This document shows, piece after piece, positions 32,668-41,510 of a stretch of 45,404 bases of DNA. Origin of the DNA: Pseudomonadota bacterium (GTDB lineage Bacteria > Pseudomonadota > Gammaproteobacteria > Steroidobacterales > Steroidobacteraceae). Each line of letters begins with the position of its first letter. The first letter of the stretch is position 1. The position numbers and the translations under genes were made by a program. The stretch spans positions 1 to 45,404 of the forward strand of contig JAEWLQ010000126.1 in NCBI GenBank assembly GCA_023457495.1, given 5' to 3'. The notes under the pieces were generated by a model. It had not been told where the DNA came from, searched no databases, and was given only the letters and a program-made list of their open reading frames with translations.

Positions 32668-34367
32668 GCGACCACCACTTCGCGGAACATGCCCGCTTCC
32701 ATGTGATAGAGCAGGTGGCAGTGATAGGCCCATCTACCCAGCGCGTCCGCGGTCACGAGATAGGCGAGACGCTGCCCGGGCTGCACGGGCACGGTGTGCT
32801 TGCGCACCAGGAATCCGCCGTGTTCATCGACCACCTCGCTCCACATGCCGTGCAGGTGGATCGGGTGCGTCATCATGCTGTCGTTCACCAGCACGATGCG
32901 CAGCCGCTCGCCATGCCGGAAATCCAGCGGCTTCGCGTCCGAGAACTTCTGGCCATTGAACGACCAGACGAACCGCTCCATGTGCCCGGTGAGATGCAAT
33001 TCGATCTCGCGCGCCGCCTCGCGCCGGTCGATGGGTCCGCCGAGCGTGTGCAGATCGGCGAGCGTGAGCACGCGGCGACCGTTGTCGCGTAGTCCGACAC
33101 CCGGGTCGTCGAGCCGGGAGGCCGGGGTCTCGGCCAGCATGTCGACGAGCGGGCCGGATTCGGCCGGCGCGTGCACGAGCGGGGCAGCAGCCGGCGGCGG
33201 TGCATGACCCATCGCCGCGTGGCGGGCGGCCTCGGCCGCGTCGTGATCGCCGTGATCCCCATGGCTCATCGCCATGTCGGCCATGGTGAGCAGCGCGCGC
33301 GGCTCCATGGCCGGCACTTCCGCGCTCATGCCGGCGCGCGGCGCGAGCGTGCCACGCGCGTATCCCGAGCGGTCCATCGCCTGCGCGAAGATCGTGTAGG
33401 CCGCATCACCGGGCGTCACGATCACATCGTAAGTTTCCGCGGTCCCGACCCGCAGCTCGTCCACCGTGACGGGTTCGACGTCCTGTCCGTCGGTGCCGAC
33501 GACCGTGAGCTTCAGGCCGGGGATCCGCACGTCGAAGAAACTCATCGACGAGCCGTTGATCAACCGCAGCCTCACGCGTTCGCCGGGTTTGAAGATCCCG
33601 GTCCAGTTGCCCGCGGGCGGCGCGCCGTTCAGTAGATAGGTGTACGCGTATCCCGAGACATCCGCGAGATCCGTCGGGTTCATGCGCATCGACGCCCACA
33701 TGCGCCGGTCGGCGAAGGTCTTGGCCAGCCCCTGCGCCCGGACGTCGTCGACGAAATCCGCGACCGTGCGCTTGTTCTGGTTGAAATAGTCGCTCTGCCG
33801 CTTGAGCGTCGCGTAGATGTGCTCGGGGTCGTGATCCGTCCAGTCCGACAGCAGCAGCGTGTATTCGCGATCGGCCGCGTGCCGCTCGCCGGGGCGCCGC
33901 TCGACGATGATGGGCCCATAGAGCCCGACCTGTTCCTGGAAACGCGAGTGCGAGTGATACCAGTACGTGCCCGACTGGTTGACCTTGAAGCGGTAGGTGA
34001 ACGTCGCGCCCGGCGCGATGCCGTCGAACGACAGCCCCGGCACGCCGTCCATGTCCGCCGGCAGGATGATCCCGTGCCAGTGGATGGACGTGCTCTCGCG
34101 CAGCTTGTTGGTGACGCGGATCGTCACCGTATCGCCCTGTCGCATACGCAGCAGCGGCGCCGGCAGCTGGCCGTTGACGACGATCGCGCGGCGCGACGCG
34201 CCCGTGAAGTTCACGCGCATCTCGTCGATGGTGAGATCGAATTCGGGTCCCGTGAGCACGGCGGGCGAGGGCACGCTCGCCCAGCCGGCGCGCGCGCCGC
34301 CCAGGAGGATGGCGCCGCCGCCCACTCCCTGTACCAGGCCCTGTACGAATGTCCTTCGAGAAATCAT
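32664..34367 (-). CDS. CopA/PcoA-type periplasmic multicopper oxidase
   Basis: A 567-residue copper-resistance oxidase with a twin-arginine signal (SRRTFVQG, residues 3-10). The four copper-binding segments are present: HWHG (96-99), HSH (137-139), HPIHLHG, and YHCHLLYHMEAGMF at the C-terminus. A Met/His-rich insertion (MADMAMSHGDHGDHD and AAMGH) between cupredoxin domains 2 and 3 matches CopA/PcoA and would bind extra copper. It oxidises Cu(I) to less toxic Cu(II) in the periplasm. The start overlaps the P-type ATPase stop by four bases and its stop overlaps copB. Named by family; copA is ambiguous with the ATPase. Confidence 0.93.
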   Translation of the reverse strand: MISRRTFVQGLVQGVGGGAILLGGARAGWASVPSPAVLTGPEFDLTIDEMRVNFTGASRRAIVVNGQLPAPLLRMRQGDTVTIRVTNKLRESTSIHWHGIILPADMDGVPGLSFDGIAPGATFTYRFKVNQSGTYWYHSHSRFQEQVGLYGPIIVERRPGERHAADREYTLLLSDWTDHDPEHIYATLKRQSDYFNQNKRTVADFVDDVRAQGLAKTFADRRMWASMRMNPTDLADVSGYAYTYLLNGAPPAGNWTGIFKPGERVRLRLINGSSMSFFDVRIPGLKLTVVGTDGQDVEPVTVDELRVGTAETYDVIVTPGDAAYTIFAQAMDRSGYARGTLAPRAGMSAEVPAMEPRALLTMADMAMSHGDHGDHDAAEAARHAAMGHAPPPAAAPLVHAPAESGPLVDMLAETPASRLDDPGVGLRDNGRRVLTLADLHTLGGPIDRREAAREIELHLTGHMERFVWSFNGQKFSDAKPLDFRHGERLRIVLVNDSMMTHPIHLHGMWSEVVDEHGGFLVRKHTVPVQPGQRLAYLVTADALGRWAYHCHLLYHMEAGMFREVVVA

Positions 34368-36595
34368 TGCATCGTTCCGAGTGAGCGCGTCCGCAACCGC
34401 AAGGCGTTGGTGATGACCGAGAACGACGACAGGCTCATCGCGAGCGCCGCGAACATCGGTGACAGCAAGGCGCCGGTGAACGGATACAGCAGCCCGGCGG
34501 CGACCGGGATGCCGAGCGCGTTGTAACCGAACGCGAAGAGGAGATTCTGCCGGATATTGCGCACGGTGGCGTGGCTCAGCGCGCGCGCCCGCGCGATGCC
34601 GGTGAGGTCGCCTTTCACGAGTGTGACCTGCGCGCTTTCCATCGCGATGTCCGTGCCCGTGCCCATCGCGATGCCGACATCCGCGCGCGCCAGCGCCGGC
34701 GCGTCGTTGATGCCGTCACCGGCCATGGCGACGCGTTTACCTTCGCCCTGCAGCCGCGCGACGACCTCGGCCTTGTCGGCGGGCTGCACCTCGGCGATGA
34801 CCGTGTCGATGCCCAGCGTCTTCGCGACCGCGTGGGCGGTGCCGCGTGCGTCGCCGGTGAGCATGACGACCTGCAATCCCGCCGCGCGCAGCACCGACAA
34901 CGCCGCCGGCGTGCTGTCCTTGATGGGATCTCCCACCGCGATCGCGCCGTGCAGCCGTCCGTCGACCGCGAGGAACATGACCGTGTGCCCGGAGGACCGC
35001 AGGCTCTCAGCCGCGCCCGCCAGCGGTGCCACGTCCGCGCCCGCGTCCCGCATCAGCGCCGCGTTGCCGAGCGCGATGCGGCGACTATCTACCGTTGCGG
35101 TGACACCTTTGCCGGTCACCGACTGGAATCCGCTCGCCGCGGGAACGCTCAATCCGCGTGCCTCCGCCCCGCCGACGATGGCGCGCGCCAGTGGATGTTC
35201 GCTGGATTTCTCGACCGCGGCGGCATATGCCAGGGCCCGGTCTTGGGAGGAATCGGCCGTGGCCAGCACCTCCCGCAACTGGGGCAGTCCCAGCGTGAGC
35301 GTGCCGGTCTTGTCGACCACGAGCGTGTCGATGGTGCGCAAGCTCTCGATCGCGCTGGCATCGCGGAACAACACACCGAGCTGCGCGCCGCGGCCGCTCG
35401 CGACCATGATCGAGATCGGCGTCGCGAGGCCGAGGGCGCAGGGGCAGGCGATGATCAGCACGGCGACGGCATTGACGATCGCATAAGAGAGACTGGGCGC
35501 CGGGCCCCAGATCCACCACGCGACGAAGGTGAGGATCGCGACGAGGATGACCGCGGGAACGAACCACGCGGCCACGGCGTCCGCCAGCCGCTGCGAAGGG
35601 GCGCGGCTGCGCTGCGCCTCCGACACCAGCGCGACGATCCGCGACAGCAGGCTATCCGTGCCGACCTTTTCGGCGACGACGAGCACCGATCCCGTCTGGT
35701 TCAACGTGGCGCCCACCACGGCATCGCCCGGCCCCTTGTCGACCGGCAGCGGCTCGCCCGTGAGCATCGATTCGTCGAAGGTAGATTGACCCTCGAGCAC
35801 GCGGCCGTCCACCGGCACCTTCTCGCCGGGACGGATGCGTACGCGATCGCCGGGCTGGATGTCGTCGAGCGAAACGTCTTCTTCGCCGCCGTCCGCGCGC
35901 ACGCGGCGCGCGGTGCGCGGCGCCAGCTCGAGCAACTGGCGGATCGCTTGGCTGGTTCTTCCGCGCGCGCCGAGTTCGAGCCACTCTCCGGCCAGCACGA
36001 GCGCGATGATCGCGGCCGCGACCTCGAAATACACGCCAACCGCGCCGTGCGCGTCGCGCATCTCGAGAGGGAACGAAGCCGGCGCGAACGTCGCAACCAC
36101 GCTGTACGCGAAAGCGACCAGCACGCCGAGCCCGATCAGCGTGTACATGTTGGGCGAGCGATGCGTCACGCCGACCCAACCGCGCCGCAGGTAATCCGCG
36201 CCGGCCCAGAACACCACCGGTGCACTCAGGATCATCTCGGTGAATCGCAGCCGCCGCGCCGTGCCGGGCGACCAGTGCAGGTCGAAGAGGTGCGGGAGCA
36301 TGGCGATGACGACCACCGGCAACGCGAGCGCGGCCGCGATCCAGAACCGGCGCCGCACGGCGCGCAGCTCGCTGTCGTCGTGTTCGGTGGTCGGATGCAG
36401 CGGTTCGAGCGCCATGCCGCAGATGGGGCACGAACCGGGCCCTGGCTGACGGATCTGGGGGTGCATCGGACAGGTATAGATCGTGCCGGCCGGCTGCGCG
36501 TGAGTCGACGGTTTCGCGACGGCATGACAGTGGCCATGACCGTGATGATGGCCGTGCTCGTGATGATTGTCGTGGTGATGTTCGTGCGTGCTCAT
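34364..36595 (-). CDS. copA: Copper-transporting P1B-type ATPase
   Basis: A 743-residue pump started at the ATG at 36595, which overlaps the MerR stop by four bases; the longer frame runs back through the regulator and is spurious. The N-terminus is His-rich (HEHHHDNHHEHGHHHGHGHC), then a heavy-metal-binding domain YTCPMHPQIRQPGPGSCPIC rather than an MxCxxC HMA domain. The core has the membrane CPC (IIACPCALG), DKTGT phosphorylation site, SSEHPLARAI and GDGINDAPAL. This combination fits Cu(I) or Cu(II) export to the periplasm. Its position between a MerR regulator and a multicopper oxidase supports copper as substrate. Confidence 0.92.
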   Translation of the reverse strand: MSTHEHHHDNHHEHGHHHGHGHCHAVAKPSTHAQPAGTIYTCPMHPQIRQPGPGSCPICGMALEPLHPTTEHDDSELRAVRRRFWIAAALALPVVVIAMLPHLFDLHWSPGTARRLRFTEMILSAPVVFWAGADYLRRGWVGVTHRSPNMYTLIGLGVLVAFAYSVVATFAPASFPLEMRDAHGAVGVYFEVAAAIIALVLAGEWLELGARGRTSQAIRQLLELAPRTARRVRADGGEEDVSLDDIQPGDRVRIRPGEKVPVDGRVLEGQSTFDESMLTGEPLPVDKGPGDAVVGATLNQTGSVLVVAEKVGTDSLLSRIVALVSEAQRSRAPSQRLADAVAAWFVPAVILVAILTFVAWWIWGPAPSLSYAIVNAVAVLIIACPCALGLATPISIMVASGRGAQLGVLFRDASAIESLRTIDTLVVDKTGTLTLGLPQLREVLATADSSQDRALAYAAAVEKSSEHPLARAIVGGAEARGLSVPAASGFQSVTGKGVTATVDSRRIALGNAALMRDAGADVAPLAGAAESLRSSGHTVMFLAVDGRLHGAIAVGDPIKDSTPAALSVLRAAGLQVVMLTGDARGTAHAVAKTLGIDTVIAEVQPADKAEVVARLQGEGKRVAMAGDGINDAPALARADVGIAMGTGTDIAMESAQVTLVKGDLTGIARARALSHATVRNIRQNLLFAFGYNALGIPVAAGLLYPFTGALLSPMFAALAMSLSSFSVITNALRLRTRSLGTMQ

Positions 36596-36996
36596 GGCCC
36601 TTCGTCCGCGCCCAGCGCGTTGAGAATGGGACAGTCGGCCGCCGAGCCATGCCCCGGGCAGGCCTCGACCAGGTGCGACAGTCCATCGCGCACGGCCTGC
36701 AGCGCGGCGATGCGGCGGTCGATGTCGGCGACCTTCGCCTGCGCCGCGCGTTTGACGCGGGCGACATCGCGCTGGCGCGACAGGCCTAACAACTCCCGGA
36801 TGTCCTTGAGCGAAAATCCGAGCTCCTGAGCGCGGCGGATGAACCGCAGGCGCGCGAGCTGCAGGCCGCCGTAGCGGCGATAGCCTGATTCCAGCCGCGC
36901 GGCTGGAGCAAGCAATCCGCTCTTCTCGTAGTATCGGACGGTGTCGATGCTGACGCCGGCGCGTTCCGCGAGTTTTCCGATCCCCATCGCTTCCAT
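36592..36996 (-). CDS. MerR-family metal-responsive regulator of the copper operon
   Basis: A 134-residue regulator started at the ATG at 36996, preceded by GGAGG at a good distance; an upstream codon at 37032 would place the start inside the operator. The HTH is GIGKLAERAGVSIDTVRYYE, and the C-terminal metal loop is CPGHGSAADC (C-x8-C) followed by PILNAL. CueR has C-x7-C, and divalent-metal sensors carry an extra Cys near position 77 that is absent here (VARVK). Cu(I)/Ag(I) sensing is therefore favoured but not proven. First gene of the operon; it controls itself and the three overlapping genes downstream through the promoter at 37014-37045. Confidence 0.88.
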   Translation of the reverse strand: MEAMGIGKLAERAGVSIDTVRYYEKSGLLAPAARLESGYRRYGGLQLARLRFIRRAQELGFSLKDIRELLGLSRQRDVARVKRAAQAKVADIDRRIAALQAVRDGLSHLVEACPGHGSAADCPILNALGADEGP

Positions 36997-37013
36997 GTCG
37001 ACCTCCGGGGCAC

Positions 37014-37045
37014 ATCCTAAAGTATGGACCATACTCCAGAGTCAA
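37014..37045 (-). promoter_or_regulatory. MerR-type promoter and operator of the copper operon
   Basis: Read on the minus strand: TTGACT (37040-37045), a 19-bp spacer, then TTAGGAT (37014-37020). The spacer contains AGTATGG-A-CCATACT (37021-37035 on the plus strand), a perfect 7+7 palindrome. The over-long 19-bp spacer centred on a dyad is the hallmark of promoters that MerR proteins activate by untwisting DNA. Predicted transcription starts near 37007, and the regulator's ribosome site is at about 37002-37008. Confidence 0.85.
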
Positions 37046-37333
37046 GAGGGCTCCTGCGCGAGCGCGGCGGGCACGTGCGGGTCACCTTCGTCGAGCTGTT
37101 TTTCGACCTGGTGTTCGTATTCGCGGTCACTGACTCGAAGGCGCGCTGCAGACCCTGTTCCTGCTGCGTTGTCGCACCTGGTGGGGCTCGGCTTGCTGGC
37201 CTCGCTCGTGCCATTCGCCCTGCGGATGACGCCTCTCGCGCTCGGCACCGCGACGACGCTCGTGCTCGTCACCGTGGCGGTCTGGGAAACGCGTTCGTTC
37301 GCCCGGCGGACGGCCGCCGGGCCGCCGCACTAA
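37024..37333 (+). pseudogene. Remnant of an ltrA (low temperature requirement protein A) gene
   Basis: The first 36 codons from the ATG at 37024 end in VTFVELFFDLVFVFAVT, the highly conserved start of LtrA membrane proteins. The C-terminal end of LtrA then appears in another frame, from about 37155 to the TAA at 37331-37333: LSHLVGLGLLASLVPFALRM, then TPLALGTATTLVLVTVAVWE. Family members are about 350-400 residues, so roughly 290 central residues were deleted and the junction is out of frame. The start codon lies inside the copper operon operator. No product is expected. Confidence 0.8.
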
Positions 37334-39249
37334 CTACGCGCGGCGCGCTCCTTCGTCAGGTTCGCGACCGCGGCGATCAGCGCCTCGGCCCGCACCGGCT
37401 TCGCCATGTGCACCTGGAAGCCCGCCGCGAGCGCGTCGTCGCGATCCTGCATGCGCGAGAACGCGGTGAGGGCGATCGCGGGGAGGCGCTGCGCATCGAA
37501 GCCGGCCGCGCGCAGGTTGCGCAGCATCTGGTAGCCGTCGAGTTGCGCCATGCCGATGTCGCTCACGAGCACGTCCGGCACGGTGGTGCCGATGTGTTTC
37601 ATCGCGGCTTCGGCATTCGGGGTGTCCATCACGTGGGCGCCCGCGTCCGAGAGAATGCGCACGATCAATGCGCGTGCGTCGGGATCGTCCTCGACGACGA
37701 GTACCTGCACGCGCTTGAGCCGGATGCTCTGATCCGACGCGTGCTCGCTCGGGCGCTTGTCGGTGAGCGGCAGGCGGACACGGAAGGTCGCGCCCTTGCC
37801 GACGCCGTCGCTGTGGACCTCGATCGTCCCGTGGTGGATGTCGACCAGGTGCTTGACGATGGTCAGGCCGATGCCGAGCCCCGCGAAGCTCTTGCCGGTG
37901 CCGGATTCCTGCTGGCTGAAGCGCTCGAAGATCTGCGGCAGGAATTCCGGGTCGATGCCGCGGCCCGTGTCGGTTACGGAGATTTCGAAGTCGCCGTCGA
38001 CGACGCAGGCCTGCACGTCGATGCGGCCACCGGGCGGCGTGAACTTGATCGCGTTGGTGAGCAGGTTCCACACGACCTGCTGCAGGCGCGACTCGTCGGC
38101 CTGCACGTGAGCCTCGCGGTCCGACACGTGCAGGTTGATTTCAACGCCCTTGTTCTGCGCCTGGGTCGCGACGACTTCCGCCGCGGATTCCACCGCGCGC
38201 GCCGGCGGGACCACATCGAAATCCACACGCATCTTGCCGAAGCGGATGCCCGCGAAGTCGAGCAGGTCGCCGATGAGGTGGCTCTGCACGCGCGAATTGC
38301 GATCGATGGCCTCCAGGCCCTGCGCGAGCATCTGCGGGGTGACGTTCTTGCGCCGGAGCACGGTCGCCCAGCCGAGCATCGCGTTGAGGGGATTGCGCAG
38401 CTCGTGCGACAGCGTCGCGAGGAACTCGTCCTTGAGGCGATTGCTGCGCTCCGCTTCCGTGCGCGCGGCGCGTTCGCTCGCGAGCAACTTCTCGCGGTCG
38501 GTCACGTTGGTGGCGATCGCGATGCGCACGCCGTGGCCGTTCTCCGCGATCATGCGCCATTCGACGTCGACCACGCTCCCGTCCGGCCGGGCGATCGGCA
38601 TCATGCCTTCCCAGCGGCCGCCGTCGGCCAGCGCCACATGGAGGTGCGCGCAGATTTCTTCATGACCCGGGGCGATGAGATCGGCGCACTTCCGGCCGAC
38701 GATGGCGTCGCGATCGCGACCCGTGAGGCGGCAGAACTCCGGATTGACGTCCCGGTAGACGAGGTGCTCGTCCAGCAGCGCGATGCCGCTCGACGCCAGC
38801 TCGAAGATCGTGCGGAACCGCGCGTCCGTCGTGCGCTTCATCACGTCTGCCTGGCGCGCGAACAGCAGCGCTCGCACGGTCGCGATGAGCACCTGCGGCT
38901 CGACGGGATGGGTGAGATAGCTGTCGCCCCCGGCGGAGAGACCCAGCGACATGTCCGCCCTCTGCACCGCGGTCGCGGTGAGATGCACGATCGGCAGGTA
39001 CGCCGTGGAACTGCGTGCGCGCAAGCGCCGGCACACCTCGAGACCGTCGATGTCCGGCAGGTTGACGTCGAGCACGATCAGGCCGATGTCGGCGCCTTCG
39101 GCGGCGGCGAGCGCGTCCGTGCCGGTGCTGGCTTCGATGACCTGGAAGCCACCCGCGCGCAGGATGCGCGAGGTCGAGTACAGCGAGGCCGGGTTGTCGT
39201 CGACCACCAGCAGCTTCTGGCTCGTGATCAGGTCGGGGAGCGCGCTCAT
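37330..39249 (-). CDS. Hybrid sensor kinase REC-PAS-HisKA-HATPase-REC
   Basis: A 639-residue soluble protein started at the ATG at 39249 (ATGA overlap with the upstream kinase). An N-terminal receiver (LLVVDDNPASLYSTSRIL, LIVLDVNLPDIDG), a PAS domain (about 145-265, FRTIFELASSGIALLDEHLV), HisKA (ATLSHELRNPLNAML), HATPase_c (NLLTNAIKFTPPGG, GLGIGLTIVKHL) and a C-terminal receiver (VLVVEDDPDARALIV, DVLVSDIGM) are seen. There is no membrane segment and no DNA-binding output. As the last gene of the stressosome operon it probably receives its signal from RsbT or the neighbouring kinase. A separate partner must carry the output. Confidence 0.92.
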   Translation of the reverse strand: MSALPDLITSQKLLVVDDNPASLYSTSRILRAGGFQVIEASTGTDALAAAEGADIGLIVLDVNLPDIDGLEVCRRLRARSSTAYLPIVHLTATAVQRADMSLGLSAGGDSYLTHPVEPQVLIATVRALLFARQADVMKRTTDARFRTIFELASSGIALLDEHLVYRDVNPEFCRLTGRDRDAIVGRKCADLIAPGHEEICAHLHVALADGGRWEGMMPIARPDGSVVDVEWRMIAENGHGVRIAIATNVTDREKLLASERAARTEAERSNRLKDEFLATLSHELRNPLNAMLGWATVLRRKNVTPQMLAQGLEAIDRNSRVQSHLIGDLLDFAGIRFGKMRVDFDVVPPARAVESAAEVVATQAQNKGVEINLHVSDREAHVQADESRLQQVVWNLLTNAIKFTPPGGRIDVQACVVDGDFEISVTDTGRGIDPEFLPQIFERFSQQESGTGKSFAGLGIGLTIVKHLVDIHHGTIEVHSDGVGKGATFRVRLPLTDKRPSEHASDQSIRLKRVQVLVVEDDPDARALIVRILSDAGAHVMDTPNAEAAMKHIGTTVPDVLVSDIGMAQLDGYQMLRNLRAAGFDAQRLPAIALTAFSRMQDRDDALAAGFQVHMAKPVRAEALIAAVANLTKERAARS

Positions 39250-40103
39250 GTCACCTCCTGCACGACCAGCGCCGGATCGAACCGCATGGGCAACGTGACC
39301 CAGAAGCGCGAGCCCTTGCCGAGCTCGCTCTCGACACCGACGCGTCCGCCGAGCAGCAGCGCGAACTTGCGGGCCAGCGACAGGCCGAGGCCCGAACCGC
39401 GCAGGCGCTTCTGCAGGCGCACGTCGAGCTGCATGAAGTCCGTGAACAGGTGCGGAATGTGTTCGGCCGCGATGCCGATGCCGGTGTCCGCGACAGCGAA
39501 TTCGACGTATCCGTCGTCGAGCACCCGCGCCGAGACGCGCACCTCGCCCTCGGGCGTGAACTTGAGCGCGTTGGAGATGAAGTTGCGCAGGATCTGCGAG
39601 AGCTTCTTGTCGTCGGTGAACAGCTTGACCTCGCCCTCGGGTTCTTCGAACACCAGCGAAACGGAGGTCGACGCCGCGATGGGCTTGAACATGCCGCGCA
39701 GCGCGGCGAAGAGGTCCACCATCTCGAACCATTCGGGTGAGATGGTGATGCGGCCGGCCTCGACTTTCGCGAGATCGAGCAGGTCGTTGACCATCTCGGT
39801 GAGCTCGCGCGTCGAGCCGCGGATGAACTCCACCTGCTTCTGCTGCTCGTCGGTCAGTGGTCCGTCGAGACGCTGCAGCAGGATGTTGGAGATGCTGGTC
39901 ATCGACGTGAGCGGCGTGCGGAACTCGTGGCTCATGTACGAGAGGAAACGGCTCTTGAGATCGTTCGCGGCGCGCAGCTGCGCGGCCTTGTCGTCGAGCT
40001 CGGCGTAGAGTGCGACCACGCCCTTGTTGGTTTCCTCGAGCTCCTGGCGCAGCGCGACGATGTCCGCCTCGCGCGCGTTGAGTTGTGACTGCAGATCGCT
40101 CAT
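39246..40103 (-). CDS. Soluble sensor histidine kinase linked to the stressosome
   Basis: A 285-residue kinase without a membrane segment. Residues 1-50 are a probable coiled coil (READIVALRQELEETNKGVV), then HisKA with His59 (YMSHEFRTPLTSM) and HATPase_c (RNFISNALKFTPEGEV, VADTGIGI, GSGLGLSLARKFALLLGG). The lack of a sensory domain suggests that its input comes through protein contact, most plausibly with the stressosome proteins upstream, as proposed for Rsb modules followed by two-component genes in other Gram-negatives. It overlaps both neighbours by four bases (ATGA at 39246-39249 and 40100-40103). Confidence 0.9.
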   Translation of the reverse strand: MSDLQSQLNAREADIVALRQELEETNKGVVALYAELDDKAAQLRAANDLKSRFLSYMSHEFRTPLTSMTSISNILLQRLDGPLTDEQQKQVEFIRGSTRELTEMVNDLLDLAKVEAGRITISPEWFEMVDLFAALRGMFKPIAASTSVSLVFEEPEGEVKLFTDDKKLSQILRNFISNALKFTPEGEVRVSARVLDDGYVEFAVADTGIGIAAEHIPHLFTDFMQLDVRLQKRLRGSGLGLSLARKFALLLGGRVGVESELGKGSRFWVTLPMRFDPALVVQEVT

Positions 40104-41092
40104 GCGATCACCACCACGGTGGCGTCGTCGCGGCCGCGCGCGTGGTCCCGGTAGAGCATCCCGGCGATGATCGCCGGATGGCGCACGAGCAGGTCGGGGC
40201 GGTTCCTGAGATCCCAGCGCGCGGATATTCCATCCGTGTGCATGACCAGCACGGATCCCGGATCACGCGTGTATTCGAACTGCTGCGCGCGTCGCTGATG
40301 GAGGCCGAGCGTGCCGTTGTGCGATACCAGACCCTGCGATTTCTCGTGGGACACCAGCGCGCCCGCGATATTGCCGATACCGGCGTAGCTCACCTGGTTG
40401 CCAACCAGGCGGGCGCAAGCAGCGGCTCCGCCGCGCGTCTTCGACATGCGCGCATCCGCCCGCGCCAGCACGTCCTGCGGCGGATCGAAGGGCGCGGCTT
40501 CGAATGCGCCGACGGCCGAGCGCGCGGCCTCGGCCGCGAACGTGCCGTGGCCGAGTCCATCCACCACGATGAGCGCGGTCTCATCGCCCCGATGCTCGAG
40601 GTGCCAGGAGTCCCCGCAGTCGAACTCACCTTCGACGGCGACACTCACCGCGCCGAAGCGCGTCGGGAGAACATCGCCGAAGCGCGCCAGGATGATGGTG
40701 CCCTGGCCCGGCGCGGAATGGATGTCGAATTCGTTTGCCAGCCGGCGCACCGCGCCGAGTCCGGTGCCGAGTGTTCCCCCGGTCGAGTACCCGTCGGTCA
40801 TGCAGCGCGCGACGTCATCCATGCCGGGGGCGCGATCGATCGCGAGTAGTTCGATGGCGGTGTGGTTCCCGTCGTCGAGCTGCTGCACGAGCAGTTCGCC
40901 GTCCCGGGCATGGCGCAGCAGGTTCGTGGCGAGCTCCGTCGCCGCAATCGCGGCGTTGCCGGCGAGCTCCGTCGTGAGATCGAAAGAAGCGAGCGCCTGC
41001 GCGCCGCGCCGCGCTTCGCCAACCTTGCTCTCGTCGTCGATGACGAAACGTCGCTGCGCGTTGACGCCACGGATTTTCACGGGGGAATCCAT
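40100..41092 (-). CDS. RsbT/RsbW-like ATPase fused to RsbX/SpoIIE-like phosphatase
   Basis: A 330-residue protein (ATG at 41092, GAGGA just upstream; the frame to 41137 runs into rsbT). The N-terminal half (about 1-140) is a GHKL ATPase of the anti-sigma type: N-box AATELATNLLRHA, DRAPGM, GTLGTGLGAVRRLANEFD. The C-terminal half (about 150-330) is a PP2C/SpoIIE phosphatase like RsbX: LIVVDGLGHGTFAAEAA, VLVMHTDGIS, GRDDATVVVIA. RsbX resets the stressosome by dephosphorylating RsbR and RsbS. The fused ATPase part could give kinase or partner-binding activity. It overlaps the kinase gene by four bases. Confidence 0.85.
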   Translation of the reverse strand: MDSPVKIRGVNAQRRFVIDDESKVGEARRGAQALASFDLTTELAGNAAIAATELATNLLRHARDGELLVQQLDDGNHTAIELLAIDRAPGMDDVARCMTDGYSTGGTLGTGLGAVRRLANEFDIHSAPGQGTIILARFGDVLPTRFGAVSVAVEGEFDCGDSWHLEHRGDETALIVVDGLGHGTFAAEAARSAVGAFEAAPFDPPQDVLARADARMSKTRGGAAACARLVGNQVSYAGIGNIAGALVSHEKSQGLVSHNGTLGLHQRRAQQFEYTRDPGSVLVMHTDGISARWDLRNRPDLLVRHPAIIAGMLYRDHARGRDDATVVVIA

Positions 41093-41096
41093 TTCC

Positions 41097-41510
41097 TCAC
41101 TTCCATCGGACGATGGTGACGCGTGTGCCGCCGCCAACCTTGGTATCGATGTCGAATTCGTTCACGAGCCGTTTCGCTCCCGAGAGCCCCATTCCCAATC
41201 CGTTGCCCGAGGTCCATCCGTCCTTGAGCGCGAGCTCGAGATTGGCGATGCCCGGGCCTTCGTCGGCGAACAGCAGCTTCAGGCCACGGCGCTCGATCCC
41301 GTCGATCTTTTCCCAGTTCATGACCCCGCCGCGTCCGTATACCAGCGCATTGCGGGCCAGCTCGCTCGCCGCCGTGACCATCTTCGTCTGGTCGACCAGC
41401 GAGAAGCCCATTTCCTGCGTGAGCTTGCGGACCACCTGGCGCGCCAGGACGATGTCGTGCTCCGACTTGAGCGGCGCCGCGCCGCTAATCTGCGAGGACA
41501 TCGGCGCCAT
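41097..41510 (-). CDS. rsbT: RsbT-like switch protein kinase of the stressosome
   Basis: A 137-residue GHKL-type serine/threonine kinase. The opening (LKSEHDIVLARQVVRKLTQE, then MGFSLVDQTKMVTAASELARN) follows Bacillus RsbT, and ATP-site motifs ASELARNALVYG, FADEGPGI and GNGLGMGLSGAKRLV are present. RsbT phosphorylates RsbR and RsbS under stress and is then released to activate a downstream partner. It overlaps the rsbS 3' end by 26 bases when started at 41510 (AGAGAG just upstream); an alternative ATG lies at 41501. Confidence 0.9.
   Translation of the reverse strand: MAPMSSQISGAAPLKSEHDIVLARQVVRKLTQEMGFSLVDQTKMVTAASELARNALVYGRGGVMNWEKIDGIERRGLKLLFADEGPGIANLELALKDGWTSGNGLGMGLSGAKRLVNEFDIDTKVGGGTRVTIVRWK

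Noticed and set aside
34571..36829. 752-residue plus-strand reading frame
   Set aside because: It lies antisense to the P-type ATPase and MerR genes, is rich in Arg/His/Asp as expected of GC-rich shadow frames, and shows no family motif.
37024..40008. 994-residue plus-strand reading frame
   Set aside because: Only the first 36 residues (ltrA remnant) are real homology. The rest is antisense to the two kinase genes.
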